NCBI GenBank assembly: GCA_964525995.1
Contig: CAZGIM010000003.1
Span: forward strand, 186,001 to 250,000
Source of the DNA: CAIVAT01 sp964525995
GTDB taxonomy: Bacteria > Bacteroidota > Bacteroidia > Bacteroidales > FEN-979
Direction of reading: 5' to 3'
Length of the DNA: 64,000 nucleotides
The notes beneath the pieces are model-generated. The model saw only the letters and a list, made by a program, of their open reading frames with translations, did not search any database and was not told where the DNA came from. The position numbers were made by a program, and so were the translations under genes. Shown here piece after piece: positions 33,867 through 43,261 of this stretch. The first letter of the stretch is position 1, and the number at the start of each line of letters is the position of its first letter.

Positions 33867-36326
33867 ATGAAATACCTCCGTTTTTTATTTCTGACTATCC
33901 TTATGATGATCTGTTCGGCGGGCTGGTCGCAGACTCTGAATGATATCTTCGACCTGAAGGATACCACCTACACAGCCAATAACAAACTGAAAGTACCAAT
34001 CGGGCCTGGTAAGACCGATACACTCAGAACCGGAACCGACGGTGGAAAAATAATCGAAATGACCATCCCGGTTACTACTCCTCAGGAAGCGGCGGCGGAG
34101 GCTGCCCAGCGGTTGATCAAACAGGCTGCGGAACGAAGCGGCGGCATCCGCATTTACGGACATTCGGTCTTCACCGACCAGACTCTGGATGTATTTCGTA
34201 AAACGGATGGTTCCCAAGCCCCCGAAACCTATATTCTGGGTCCGGGCGATGAGATCCGCATCACCATCTTCGGGGCATCGCAAACCGACCTTCAATTGCG
34301 TATCAACAATGAGGGATATATCCAGCCCGAAGGCATGTCAAAAATTTTCCTCCAGGGAATGTCGATTGTCCAGGCGCGCGAACTTCTGGTAAACCGCCTC
34401 TCCACCTTTTTCACCTTCCGCGCCGACCAGCTTTCACTTACGGTTGCCACTGCCCGCACGGTGCTGGTGAATATCTTCGGCGAAACCCGCATCACCGGCG
34501 GATTTACGGTTTCGGCGCTTAACTCGGCCTTAAATGCCATCTCGGCAGCAGGGGGTGTTACCGACATCGGTTCCGTAAGAAACATTCAGATCATTCGCGG
34601 TAAACAAAAGCACACCATCGACCTTTATGCCTTCATGAGCAATCCGGCTTACCAGTTCGGTCTCGATATCCAGCAAAACGACATCCTCTTTGTGCCGGTT
34701 GTCGAAAACCTGGTGTCGATCGAAGGAGCCGTCAGGCGCCCTATGTATTACGAAATGCTGCCGGGCGAATCGCTGACCGACCTCATCCGGTATGCGGGAG
34801 GCGTGAATGTAAATACCTACCCCGATTTCGTCCAGATCCAACGCTATACCGGCGATGAGATCCACCTCCAGGAATACAATCTCGCCGAAGTGCTGTCGGG
34901 AAAAATGAAAATTACCTTGCAGAATGGCGATATTGTGCGTGTCCGTGCCATGAGCAAACCCATTGAAAAGTTCACCGAGATCAAAGGTAGCGTTTATTAC
35001 CCCGGCCGCTACGACCTGGTGAAGAGCCCCACCCTCGATGTCCTCCTCACTTCGGCACAACCCACCAAACAGGCGCGCCTCGACCTGGTGATCGTCGAAC
35101 GCTACCGTCCCGACGAAACGGTGGAGGTGCTCACCCTCGACTGGTCTGCCATGAAAGCCGAAGGAAAGGACTTTACCCTGCAGCCGCGCGACCGCATTAC
35201 CATCCCCGAATTGGCCGCCTACCGCGACCTGGGAACCATTTCGGTGAACGGCGACGTTCGCGATCCCTTCGAGAAGACACTGGCCCTGGGCGACCGGCTC
35301 ACCGTGAAACAGGCCCTCGAAATCGCTGGGGGACTGAAGTCAACCGCCTATCCGGTAGCCTATATCTTCAGGCGCAACATCCTGAATCCGGTTGAGATAA
35401 CCTATATCCGCACGGACCTTTCACGCGCCGATGAAACGCTGCTGCAGCCGGGCGACCGCCTGAACGTGTATGACAATACCCTGTTTACAAACGTAGGAGA
35501 AGTCCGCATAAACGGGGCCGTAAAAAAAGCGGGCGGACTCACTTACGATCCCCTGGTTCAGGTTACCGACCTGATCACCACGGCAGGAGGTGTCACCGTG
35601 GGGGCTGTGTTAGACCGGGTTGAGGTGTTCCGCACCATCCTTTCGCCCGATGAACCAACACGCATCGAACGGATCACCCTTTCGCTTGACACGGCGTACC
35701 GGGTTTCCAACCCCGTTGGATTCAAACTTCAACCCTACGATCAGGTGGTGGTGCGGCAAACGCCCGGATTCACCACCGGCCGTACCGTGGAGATTGCAGG
35801 CGAAGTGGCCTCCCCGGGAGTCTATGTGCTGGGATCGCAACAGGTACGCCTTAGTGAGATCATCCGGATGGCAGGCGGACTGCTCGATGGCGCCGATGCT
35901 ACCGGGAGCAGGCTCTTCCGCACGAATAATTCGACCGGCTCCATCGCCATGGATGTACGCAAGGCGGTGCGCAGAAGCGGCAACCTCCGGTTCGACCCGG
36001 TTGTGATCGACGGCGATATCATCAACATCAACCGGATGGAGAACACGGTATCGATCTGGTATCAATCGACCGGCCTCGAACAGGCTTACGGTCCCGAAGG
36101 TTTAAATACGCTTGTTTACCAGGGAAAGAAGTCGGCCCGCTGGTACATCATGCATTATGCGGGCGGATTCGGCCCCAAGGCAGATAAAAACAGCGTTACC
36201 GTCGTGTTAAAGAATGGACAAATGAAAGGGACAGGGAGAACAATATTCGGCATCCGGAAATACCCGAAAGTCACGACGGGGGCGATGATTATGGTAGGAG
36301 TAGAGAGGGAGCAGGTTAAAAATTAA
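33867..36326 (+). CDS. SLBB-domain outer-membrane polysaccharide export protein (Wza-like)
   Basis: 819 residues with a signal peptide (FLFLTILMMICSAGWSQ). The polysaccharide export domain begins near residue 121 (YILGPGDEIRITIFGASQTDLQLRIN), followed by six or seven SLBB repeats (for example VNIFGETRITGGFTVSALN, VSIEGAVRRPMYYEMLPGES, VRINGAVKKAGGLTYDPL, VEIAGEVASPGVYVLGSQ). No lipobox, unlike enterobacterial Wza, which is usual in large Bacteroidota members. It forms the outer-membrane and periplasmic conduit for exopolysaccharide, in concert with the Wzz-type protein at 41503. Confidence 0.93.
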   Translation: MKYLRFLFLTILMMICSAGWSQTLNDIFDLKDTTYTANNKLKVPIGPGKTDTLRTGTDGGKIIEMTIPVTTPQEAAAEAAQRLIKQAAERSGGIRIYGHSVFTDQTLDVFRKTDGSQAPETYILGPGDEIRITIFGASQTDLQLRINNEGYIQPEGMSKIFLQGMSIVQARELLVNRLSTFFTFRADQLSLTVATARTVLVNIFGETRITGGFTVSALNSALNAISAAGGVTDIGSVRNIQIIRGKQKHTIDLYAFMSNPAYQFGLDIQQNDILFVPVVENLVSIEGAVRRPMYYEMLPGESLTDLIRYAGGVNVNTYPDFVQIQRYTGDEIHLQEYNLAEVLSGKMKITLQNGDIVRVRAMSKPIEKFTEIKGSVYYPGRYDLVKSPTLDVLLTSAQPTKQARLDLVIVERYRPDETVEVLTLDWSAMKAEGKDFTLQPRDRITIPELAAYRDLGTISVNGDVRDPFEKTLALGDRLTVKQALEIAGGLKSTAYPVAYIFRRNILNPVEITYIRTDLSRADETLLQPGDRLNVYDNTLFTNVGEVRINGAVKKAGGLTYDPLVQVTDLITTAGGVTVGAVLDRVEVFRTILSPDEPTRIERITLSLDTAYRVSNPVGFKLQPYDQVVVRQTPGFTTGRTVEIAGEVASPGVYVLGSQQVRLSEIIRMAGGLLDGADATGSRLFRTNNSTGSIAMDVRKAVRRSGNLRFDPVVIDGDIININRMENTVSIWYQSTGLEQAYGPEGLNTLVYQGKKSARWYIMHYAGGFGPKADKNSVTVVLKNGQMKGTGRTIFGIRKYPKVTTGAMIMVGVEREQVKN

Positions 36327-36345
36327 TTTTGAGATTGGTTTAGGG

Positions 36346-38202
36346 ATGATGAATACCTTTTTTGTAAAACTTACAGTTCGGCTGAATATGTTTTTTTCTT
36401 TCGTTAACCGGCAACCCTGGTCCGGAGTGTTACTGATACTTCTGGTAAACCTGATCGCATGGTATCTGTTGCCGATCCAGTTACTTGTATTTTACCAGGA
36501 CAACCTGGTACTCGACGTTCCGTTCTTTCTCAAAAACAACACCTTCATCTTTGTGTTTTGCACCACAGTATTCCTGGCACTTTTCGCAGGAATTTACCGC
36601 ATCCTTAAATTGAATGCCTTTGCAAAATACAAGGCCGGTTTACTGAAATTCATCAATGGTTGTTTGATTTTTATCATCTCGTGGATCATACTATCCGGAT
36701 ATTTCTTCCCGCTGATAAAGAGTACAGGTGGGATGACATCATTAAGTGATTTACCTACCAACGTTCTGAATCTCTTCCTGGTGGCTGTTTTATCGTTAGG
36801 TATCACGTTTCTGGTTCGATCTCCCAAGATCGGCAAAATTGCCCTGACCATGTTGGTTGCCTTGTTCCTTATAACCATTCCGGCAGGGATGTCGGAACTG
36901 ATGAAACGCTCTTCTGCCAGCCTTGACAACCAGGAAAGAGTACGACAGGCAACCTTGTTGTCGCCGCACCGTAATTTGCTCGTCATCTCTTTCGACGGAC
37001 TTCCGGGTAATATTGTCAATGACATTTTTGAGCAGAATCCGGAAATAAGGAATGAGTTCAGAGACTTTATTCATTATAACAATGCCATTTCAGCCTCACC
37101 CGGTACATTTTCATCAATAACCAACGAATTATTCGGGAACATCAATCTCAGAAAAATCACAGATAATGAAGAGGAATTCAAGAAAACACTTCCGCTTGGG
37201 AACCTCTTCATCAACAAGGGGAAAAAGAAAGGGGTACACATTGTAACGTATGGCCCCTATAATGCCTATAACCAGGATGGCGGCATCAGGCTGTATTCGC
37301 TTGTACCCGGCAGGGCCATCAATCATATTTATGACAATGTAAACCTGATCGGCAGCGAATGGAGCCGTATTGTGTCGGGGGAGGTTTCAGGGTATCTCAT
37401 GAAAAGAGTGCAACCACGACTGATTGATTTCTTCAATCTTTTCCTGAATCGCGATTACAAATACTACCACCATAAGGGACCATCATGGGATCGTGAAAAC
37501 CTGCTTAGTAATGACGATTTTCAAAGTCTGGTGAACAATCTCCATATTTCAGATACGACCGACACGCTGGCTGTCAAATACCTGCATTTTTTACATACCC
37601 ACTTCCCGGTCGATTTTGACAAAGACGGTAACTACCGGAGTAATGATTTTTTCTGGCATGTGAGTCACCAGAATTACCATGGACTTTATAACCAGACCTA
37701 TTATGCCCTTCACCAGTTTATCGATCTCATTAAAAAACTTAAAGCGCTTGGCGTTTACAATAATACATTCCTGGTCTTCAAAAGCGATCACGGGTCGATT
37801 ACCTCGTTCTTCAGCAAATCTCCTTTTAATTTTCGTATTAACGGCCACAACAGGTTTGGTTATAGCCGGTATCGCCCTTTACTTCTGATCAAGGATGCCG
37901 GCCGGCACGACTCTGCGGTGACTGAGGTCTCGAAAATGGTCGTGCTGGGCGACCTTGCCAATACCATTGAAACCAGGTTTGGCCAAAACCGGAATTCCAA
38001 CGGGATGTTTCCGGGATTGGATCTCATTCAACCCGATCATCACACTCCTTCACCTGAAATCTATCTCAATGTGGTAAAGGATTCAACCTGCGATTGGCGG
38101 TTTGATACCCATAACACCATCGTAGTTGACAGGTCAGAATCCGATTCTTTCCTTGAAATACTCAAGCACAGCGATTTGGTTACGCTGTCGGGGGGTGAAT
38201 GA
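36346..38202 (+). CDS. Sulfatase-fold membrane enzyme (LtaS/phosphoethanolamine-transferase-like)
   Basis: 618 residues. Four to five membrane helices (residues 25-190) precede a periplasmic alkaline-phosphatase/sulfatase-fold domain. Metal and nucleophile residues are recognisable: ISFDGLPG with D217, SASPGTFSSITNELFG with the likely nucleophile T254, and FKSDHGS with D481-H482. The Thr nucleophile rather than C/S-x-P-x-R points to a phosphoglycerol or phosphoethanolamine type transferase instead of a sulfatase (family logic). It would decorate the polysaccharide or a lipid with a phospho-group. Starts 20 bases after the SLBB gene and is followed by the methyltransferase and the tiny membrane protein. 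Confidence 0.85.
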   Translation: MMNTFFVKLTVRLNMFFSFVNRQPWSGVLLILLVNLIAWYLLPIQLLVFYQDNLVLDVPFFLKNNTFIFVFCTTVFLALFAGIYRILKLNAFAKYKAGLLKFINGCLIFIISWIILSGYFFPLIKSTGGMTSLSDLPTNVLNLFLVAVLSLGITFLVRSPKIGKIALTMLVALFLITIPAGMSELMKRSSASLDNQERVRQATLLSPHRNLLVISFDGLPGNIVNDIFEQNPEIRNEFRDFIHYNNAISASPGTFSSITNELFGNINLRKITDNEEEFKKTLPLGNLFINKGKKKGVHIVTYGPYNAYNQDGGIRLYSLVPGRAINHIYDNVNLIGSEWSRIVSGEVSGYLMKRVQPRLIDFFNLFLNRDYKYYHHKGPSWDRENLLSNDDFQSLVNNLHISDTTDTLAVKYLHFLHTHFPVDFDKDGNYRSNDFFWHVSHQNYHGLYNQTYYALHQFIDLIKKLKALGVYNNTFLVFKSDHGSITSFFSKSPFNFRINGHNRFGYSRYRPLLLIKDAGRHDSAVTEVSKMVVLGDLANTIETRFGQNRNSNGMFPGLDLIQPDHHTPSPEIYLNVVKDSTCDWRFDTHNTIVVDRSESDSFLEILKHSDLVTLSGGE

Positions 38203-38226
38203 GGATCATCAGTGAACTTAACCGTG

Positions 38227-38262
38227 ACGGCCTGCACACTGGCCGTGAATACCCCTGTGGGG
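38227..38262 (+). other. Two adjacent small hairpins between sulfatase-fold gene and methyltransferase
   Basis: ACGGCC (38227-38232) pairs with GGCCGT (38241-38246) and CCCC (38252-38255) with GGGG (38259-38262). No T tract follows, so a terminator is not claimed; possibly an mRNA processing or stability element. Confidence 0.3.
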
Positions 38263-38331
38263 CATTCCTTGTGACCGATCCAATCAAATCATAACCAATC
38301 CATAGGTTTAACCTCAACACGCTGAATAACA

Positions 38332-39735
38332 TTGAACTGTGAATGTCAACCCGGATCCTTCAGGGATCCCAACGGATTTCTGTTTTATGAGGATAAAAAG
38401 CTGTTACGGCAGGTCAATCCTTTATATCAGGCACATTACGAACATCTTTTAACATCAGGCCTTTACGCAAAGCTGACCGGCATGCGACTGCTCATCCCGC
38501 ATCAGGAGCTTTCATCGCACAAGGGGATGGACGGCCACGCCTTTAAGGTACTCGAACCGGAGCCTGTCGTATTTATTTCCTATCCGTATGAGTGGTCGTT
38601 TAGTCAGCTGAAAGATGCAGCACTGGCAACCCTCCGGATTGAATCCATAGCCCTTGATCATGGTATGACGCTGAAAGATGCCAGCGCCTTTAATATTCAG
38701 TTTCATCACGGACGTCCTGTCTTGATCGATACCCTCTCCTTTGAACGATATATCGACGGAAAACCCTGGGTGGCTTACCGGCAGTTCTGTCAACATTTTA
38801 TCGCCCCGCTGGCCTTGTTAAGTTACACCGACGTACGGATGAGCCAGTTGACGAAACAGTTTATCGACGGGATCCCGTTGGATCTGGCCGCCAGGCTGTT
38901 GCCGGTAAAAAGCCGGATGAACCTCTCCCTTCTTGTTCATCTTCACCTGCATTCAAAAACACAGAAGGCCTATGAGCATAAAGGTTCTGTTAGCAGAAAC
39001 GTAACAGTGAGTCTCAGGAATCTGAAAGCGTTGATCGGGAATCTTGAACATACGGTGAGGAAGATCAGCTTCAGGAGACAAGACACCGAGTGGGGTAACT
39101 ATTATTCCGTCACCAATTATTCTGACACATCTTTTTTAAATAAGAAAGAGATCGTTGCGGAAATGATCGAAACCGTAAAACCATCGATGGTTTGGGACCT
39201 CGGGGCAAACAATGGCGAATTTTCGAGAATTGCCTGCGCCAAAGGAGGTTACTGCTGTTCATTTGATATCGATCCGGTTGCAGTCGAGCTTAATTATCTC
39301 CGGATGAAAAAGGATGGATTGACAAACCTGCATCCTTTAATCATGGATCTGACAAATCCTACTCCCCCGATCGGATGGAACTGCGAAGAGAGAATGAGTT
39401 TCAGGCAACGCCCCCTGCCGGATGCCATCCTGGCGCTGGCGCTGATTCATCACCTGGCCATATCGAACAACCTGCCGCTGGATAAAATCGCCCGTTTCTT
39501 CAGTGGGCTGAGCAGGAATCTGATTATCGAATTCGTTCCCAAGCACGATTCACAGGTGCAACGGCTGCTTGCCTCTCGCGACGATATTTTTGTTTCATAC
39601 GACGAAGGATCATTTGTCGGGGTCTTCAGCCGTTATTTCACCATCGTAACTGAAAAAAGGGTCCCGGGCACCGAAAGAGTCCTCTATCTGATGAAGAGGA
39701 GAGAGCCGGCGTATACGGAAAATGGAATCATTTAA
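38332..39735 (+). CDS. SAM-dependent methyltransferase with N-terminal kinase-like domain
   Basis: 467 residues from a TTG. The N-terminal half (residues 1-200) has PVVFISYPYEWSFSQLKDAA and DASAFNIQFHHGRPVLIDTLSF, which resembles the catalytic-loop region of lipopolysaccharide kinase/APH-like folds, with D and N kept. The C-terminal half is a class I methyltransferase with VWDLGANNGEFSRIACAKG at about 286-304 and SFDIDPVAVELNYLRM. Similar two-domain proteins occur in exopolysaccharide clusters beside sulfatase-fold transferases. The methyl acceptor is unknown. No upstream ATG is available; TTG is the best start. Confidence 0.82.
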   Translation: MNCECQPGSFRDPNGFLFYEDKKLLRQVNPLYQAHYEHLLTSGLYAKLTGMRLLIPHQELSSHKGMDGHAFKVLEPEPVVFISYPYEWSFSQLKDAALATLRIESIALDHGMTLKDASAFNIQFHHGRPVLIDTLSFERYIDGKPWVAYRQFCQHFIAPLALLSYTDVRMSQLTKQFIDGIPLDLAARLLPVKSRMNLSLLVHLHLHSKTQKAYEHKGSVSRNVTVSLRNLKALIGNLEHTVRKISFRRQDTEWGNYYSVTNYSDTSFLNKKEIVAEMIETVKPSMVWDLGANNGEFSRIACAKGGYCCSFDIDPVAVELNYLRMKKDGLTNLHPLIMDLTNPTPPIGWNCEERMSFRQRPLPDAILALALIHHLAISNNLPLDKIARFFSGLSRNLIIEFVPKHDSQVQRLLASRDDIFVSYDEGSFVGVFSRYFTIVTEKRVPGTERVLYLMKRREPAYTENGII

Positions 39736-39760
39736 CTTAATTCATATAAATAAACTACCT

Positions 39761-39949
39761 ATGCTTTACATTCTGTTATATCTTGACCCCGCATCGGGAA
39801 GTATCATTTTACAGGCAATCATCGCCGGGGTTGTCGGCGCAGGCGTCGCCGTGAAACTGTTTTGGCACCGCATTGTGGGATTTTTCAAAAGAGACCGCGA
39901 GCCGATCTCCGAAATAAACAATGATCAGGATAGTTTTACTTCAGACTGA
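39761..39949 (+). CDS. Tiny membrane protein with LDPASGS motif
   Basis: 62 residues: a short N-terminus MLYILLYLDPASGS, one hydrophobic helix (IILQAIIAGVVGAGVAVKLFW), a basic stretch (HRIVGFFKRDRE) and an acidic tail. I recall similar short LDP-x-S/T-GS-xxx-Q proteins beside sulfatase-fold and methyltransferase genes in many bacterial polysaccharide clusters. It may be a membrane subunit or regulator of the neighbouring transferase. An upstream ATG at 39722, overlapping the methyltransferase stop, would add 13 residues. Confidence 0.75.
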   Translation: MLYILLYLDPASGSIILQAIIAGVVGAGVAVKLFWHRIVGFFKRDREPISEINNDQDSFTSD

Positions 39950-39956
39950 CAAAACC

Positions 39957-40150
39957 CTGACGGGAAACGGTTTGACTGGTTTGACGAAGAGTTTGACAAA
40001 GAGCGGACAAAAACAATGGAAAATTGAAAATGGAAAATGGAAAACGAAAATTTCCCTAATCGCTATTCGCTAATCCCCAATCCCTTCTTTGAACTTTGAA
40101 TTATTGTTTTTTCCCTAATTCCCAATTCCCAATGCCTAATGCCTGATTTG
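39957..40150. repeat. Composite repeat block
   Basis: TTTGACGAAGAG units, GGAAAATT/GGAAAATG units, CTAATCGC/CTATTCGC units, TTTGAACTTTGAATT and CCCAATTCCCAATGCC words. Confidence 0.85.
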
Positions 40151-40177
40151 ATCTAATACACCCCCTGTACCCTACAC

Positions 40178-41308
40178 ATGGTGTCGCATCGTGAACATAT
40201 GATCATTGCCGGGAAACCGGTTACCGGGGAACATCTCATTGGCCGCCAGGAAGAGATCACTGCCATTAATCAGTACCTTGATCTGGGGCAGAGCGTTGTA
40301 CTTATCGCACCCCGGCGTTATGGAAAAACCTCCCTGTTGCTCGAGATCCTACGCCAACGGAAAGAACAGGGAAACTATACTGCTTCGGTTGATTTCTTTG
40401 CTATTCCGGATATCATTTCACTGGCAGCAGAGATCACTGCGAAAGTCCTGACCAACAAAAAATGGAGTTGGTCGGTATATCAGTTGCGAACGGGCATCCT
40501 TGAGTTGATGAAAAACATACAGTTCAGGCAGGCCATCGATCAATATGAATATATCCTTGGATTTGGCAACCAGCAACCGGATGAGTGGAGCTTGCTTATC
40601 GAAAGCCTCCGTCTGATTGACAAATTTGCTGCTGAACATCAAAAAAATATGGTTTGTGGGTTTGACGAATTCGGCGACATTGAAAAACTCGATGGCGACC
40701 GGATCGTCAAGCTGTTCCGGTCGGTTATCCAGCTTCAGAATCACAGCAGCTATATTTTTGCCGGCAGTCACGAGTCGGTGATGACCCGCATCTTCATCTC
40801 CCGCTCCTCACCGTTCCTGAGATTTGCGAGAATTATCCACCTTGGACCCGTGAATACGGATGAATTCAGGCCCCGGATCACGCTGTCGCTCAACCATTAC
40901 AAAATTTGCAATGCAGAAGTTCTCGCAAATGCAATCCTTGATTTTACCTCGGGTCACCCGTATTACACACAGTTGATGACCCAGCAGGCGGTATTGCTTA
41001 ATAAAGCCCCGGGAAGCCGTAGGATTGGATTTAAGACCATCCTCGCCGAAGCCCTGGCGCTGGAGAACGATTATCTCGAAAAATTATGGGAATCGATTTC
41101 CGTGAACCGCCAGCAAAAAACAGTGGTATTAGCCATCGCATCAGGGGAGGAGCCGCTTTATTCAAAGCTCGACCGCAAACGCATCAATGTGTACCGAACC
41201 CTGAAACAACTCTCCGGATCGGGAACCGTCTTTACCACACCCACCGTCCGGCTCACCGACCCGCTCTTTAGGGAATGGCTCCGGAAACGGGTGCTGAAGA
41301 TGGAATGA
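40178..41308 (+). CDS. AAA+ ATPase of the archaeal ATPase/STAND-like (ATPase_2/AAA_14) type
   Basis: 376 residues. The N-terminus GEHLIGRQEEITAINQYL leads to Walker A APRRYGKTSLLLEI (44-57); Walker B is VCGFDEFGDI near 160 and a sensor-like FAGSHESVM follows near 197. A C-terminal winged-helix-like part (about 300-370) ends PLFREWLRKRV. Related ATPases are often encoded beside mobile or defence functions and their role is rarely known. Here it interrupts the exopolysaccharide cluster and is framed by repeat blocks on both sides, so it may be a passenger rather than a polysaccharide gene. Confidence 0.82.
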   Translation: MVSHREHMIIAGKPVTGEHLIGRQEEITAINQYLDLGQSVVLIAPRRYGKTSLLLEILRQRKEQGNYTASVDFFAIPDIISLAAEITAKVLTNKKWSWSVYQLRTGILELMKNIQFRQAIDQYEYILGFGNQQPDEWSLLIESLRLIDKFAAEHQKNMVCGFDEFGDIEKLDGDRIVKLFRSVIQLQNHSSYIFAGSHESVMTRIFISRSSPFLRFARIIHLGPVNTDEFRPRITLSLNHYKICNAEVLANAILDFTSGHPYYTQLMTQQAVLLNKAPGSRRIGFKTILAEALALENDYLEKLWESISVNRQQKTVVLAIASGEEPLYSKLDRKRINVYRTLKQLSGSGTVFTTPTVRLTDPLFREWLRKRVLKME

Positions 41309-41500
41309 CAATGGACAATTGACAGAATTGATAATTGAAAATGGAAAATGGAAAGTGGAAAGTGGAAAACGAAAATTTCCCTATTCGCTAATCGCTAATA
41401 TCTAATCCCTTCTTTGAATTTTGATCTTTGATCTTTAAGCCTTGAACTCTGAACCCTCATCCCCTCATACCCTCTTACCTTCTTACCCTTTAATTTTGAA
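41309..41500. repeat. Composite repeat block
   Basis: ACAATGG/ACAATTG words, GGAAAATG and GGAAAGTG words, CGCTAATC words, TTTGAATTTTGATC words, and ACCCTCATCCCCTCATACCC words. Ends two bases before the wzz ATG. Confidence 0.85.
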
Positions 41501-41502
41501 AC

Positions 41503-42684
41503 ATGACAGACCTCGATAAGCAGCCCGACGATATCGACTTCGTCGAGATTCTACGCAAGTTGTGGATTGGCCGGAAAACGATCCTGATCACGACCGCGAT
41601 CTTTTTGGTGGTGGGGATCTTTTTAGCGATCATCACGCCGAAAGAGTACCAGTCGCAGGTGACCCTGCTCGTGGAGCCGGGGGGAACGAATCCTGCCGCC
41701 AATTCGGCCATTCTGAAGCAACTCTCGGCCCTCACCGGGGTGCCGGCCGGGGGATCGCAGGACGCCCTCACTCCCTCGCTTTACCCCCTCGTGGTGGGTA
41801 GCGTCTATTTCAGGCTCGACGTGCTGAACCAACAGGTCACCGAACCAAAGAGCGGTGCCCGCATCACCCTGGCCCGCTACCTCGATCAACATCCGGCGCA
41901 GACCCTCAACGGCATCATCACCAAGTACACCATCGGCCTACCTGGCACCATTTTAGGCGCCATCCGGGGGAATAAGGATCAAGATACAACATCCGATAAA
42001 AACGCCGGCAAAATAACCGGCGCTTACATTTTCCCCTCCACGACTACCACCCCCGGTATCCGATCCTCACTGGTCGGTCCACCGGGTTCCGATTCCATTG
42101 TAAAGACGCTGACTGGATTGGATAGAGGGAGAATCGGTATGTTAAGCAGCAGGATCAGCGCTGAGATCAAAAAGGGAACCAACCTACTAAACATAACAGT
42201 GAGGATGAACGATCCGGTGGTGACAAAAGAGTTGGCCGGTCTGGTAGTAAATACCCTCACCGGGTATGTGATCGATTACCGCACCCGGAAGGTGAAGAAC
42301 GATCAGGCTTTTATCGAGGAGCTTCATGGCGAGGCGCAGGTCAAATATAAGCTGGCTCAGCAACGGCTGGCGGCATATAACGATCGCAACCAGAATATTG
42401 TACGGTCGGCCGCCCGCACCGAAGGAGAAAGCCTTAAGGCCGATTACGATCTCGCCTTTAACGTCTACACCAGCCTGTCGCAATTACTGGAACAGGCCAA
42501 GATCAATGTGCAGGAGAACACGCCGGTGTTTACGATGATTGAACCGCCGTCGGATGCCGTAAAGACATCGGGGAGCTTCAAGACCATGCTGATCATGATC
42601 GTTCTTGGACTGGCCGCGGGAATCGGATTGGTGTATGGCATTCCGGTCTGGCGAAGGGTGAAGGAAAACCTTAGAAAGGGGTAA
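41503..42684 (+). CDS. Wzz-type polysaccharide chain-length determinant
   Basis: 393 residues. An N-terminal cytosolic part with DIDFVEILRKLWIGRKTI, first membrane helix (ILITTAIFLVVGIFLAII, ~30-48), a periplasmic domain with coiled-coil helix (VKYKLAQQRLAAYNDRN), the PPSDAVKTSG segment typical of Wzz just before the second helix (MLIMIVLGLAAGIGLVYGI) and a short basic tail. There is no tyrosine-kinase domain. It sets the polymer length and links inner-membrane polymerisation to the SLBB exporter. A fragment of a second wzz lies at 46711. Confidence 0.9.
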   Translation: MTDLDKQPDDIDFVEILRKLWIGRKTILITTAIFLVVGIFLAIITPKEYQSQVTLLVEPGGTNPAANSAILKQLSALTGVPAGGSQDALTPSLYPLVVGSVYFRLDVLNQQVTEPKSGARITLARYLDQHPAQTLNGIITKYTIGLPGTILGAIRGNKDQDTTSDKNAGKITGAYIFPSTTTTPGIRSSLVGPPGSDSIVKTLTGLDRGRIGMLSSRISAEIKKGTNLLNITVRMNDPVVTKELAGLVVNTLTGYVIDYRTRKVKNDQAFIEELHGEAQVKYKLAQQRLAAYNDRNQNIVRSAARTEGESLKADYDLAFNVYTSLSQLLEQAKINVQENTPVFTMIEPPSDAVKTSGSFKTMLIMIVLGLAAGIGLVYGIPVWRRVKENLRKG

Positions 42685-42712
42685 ACTAACGGGTTTCCTG
42701 TGGAGCGGCGCT

Positions 42713-43000
42713 TCACTGACCCGTTTTCTTAAATTTTTTTTGGGTGATATGGTTGTTCAGATAGGCATTGATGTCGCTTTCGCGGTAGAATACTTTTCCT
42801 CCGATTTTGCTGAAGGGGATCAGGCCCAACTCCCGGTAATGGTCGAGGGTTCGTTTTGAAATATTCAGCATCTTACAAATGTCCTGGTGATCGAGCCAGC
42901 CTCCGACTTCCCGCGACGAGGCGTTCAATCGCTCTTCAATACGTTGCAAATGGTTTCTGATGTCGGACAAAGCGTGGTTGATTTTGTAAATGGTTTCCAT
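42713..43000 (-). CDS. Helix-turn-helix (excisionase-like, HTH_17) DNA-binding protein
   Basis: 95 residues. After a coiled N-terminal helix (HALSDIRNHLQRIEERL), residues 38-85 form a MerR/excisionase-like winged helix: WLDHQDICKMLNISKRTLDHYR, LIPFSKIGGKVFYRESDINAYL. Proteins like this are frequent in Bacteroidota mobile elements. Its 3' end lies 28 bases from the wzz stop on the opposite strand. Last gene of the minus-strand island. Confidence 0.85.
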   Translation of the reverse strand: METIYKINHALSDIRNHLQRIEERLNASSREVGGWLDHQDICKMLNISKRTLDHYRELGLIPFSKIGGKVFYRESDINAYLNNHITQKKFKKTGQ

Positions 43001-43169
43001 TGTTTATAAGGTTAAAGGGTTTAAGGTTTCAGTTTTATCGGAGTTTTTTGAATAGGTAAAGGGTGTTTTGACCATTTTAACATTTTTTAACTATATCTTA
43101 CGTAAATAGCTTTCATAAGACAAGAATTGACGAGGGACATTAACGTGAAACCCGAAACGCGAAACTCCC

Positions 43170-43194
43170 GGGCACTTCGACAGGCTCAGTGCCC
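43170..43194. repeat. Palindromic repeat copy 1 (GGGCACT ... AGTGCCC)
   Basis: 7-bp arms 43170-43176 and 43188-43194 around TCGACAGGCTC; reverse complement of the copies at 43929 and 45061. Flanked by CCCGAAACGCGAAAC direct words on both sides. Confidence 0.8.
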
Positions 43195-43212
43195 TGATAC
43201 CCGAAACGCGAA

Positions 43213-43241
43213 ACAAAAAAGGGCCCCTTTCAGAGCCCTTT
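43213..43241 (-). terminator. Rho-independent terminator of the 187-residue gene
   Basis: On the minus strand AGGGCTC pairs with GGGCCCT across a 6-base loop and is followed by TTTTTTG. It lies about 20 bases after the stop codon at 43262. Confidence 0.75.
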
Positions 43242-43261
43242 CCACGATTTTATGTCCCTGA

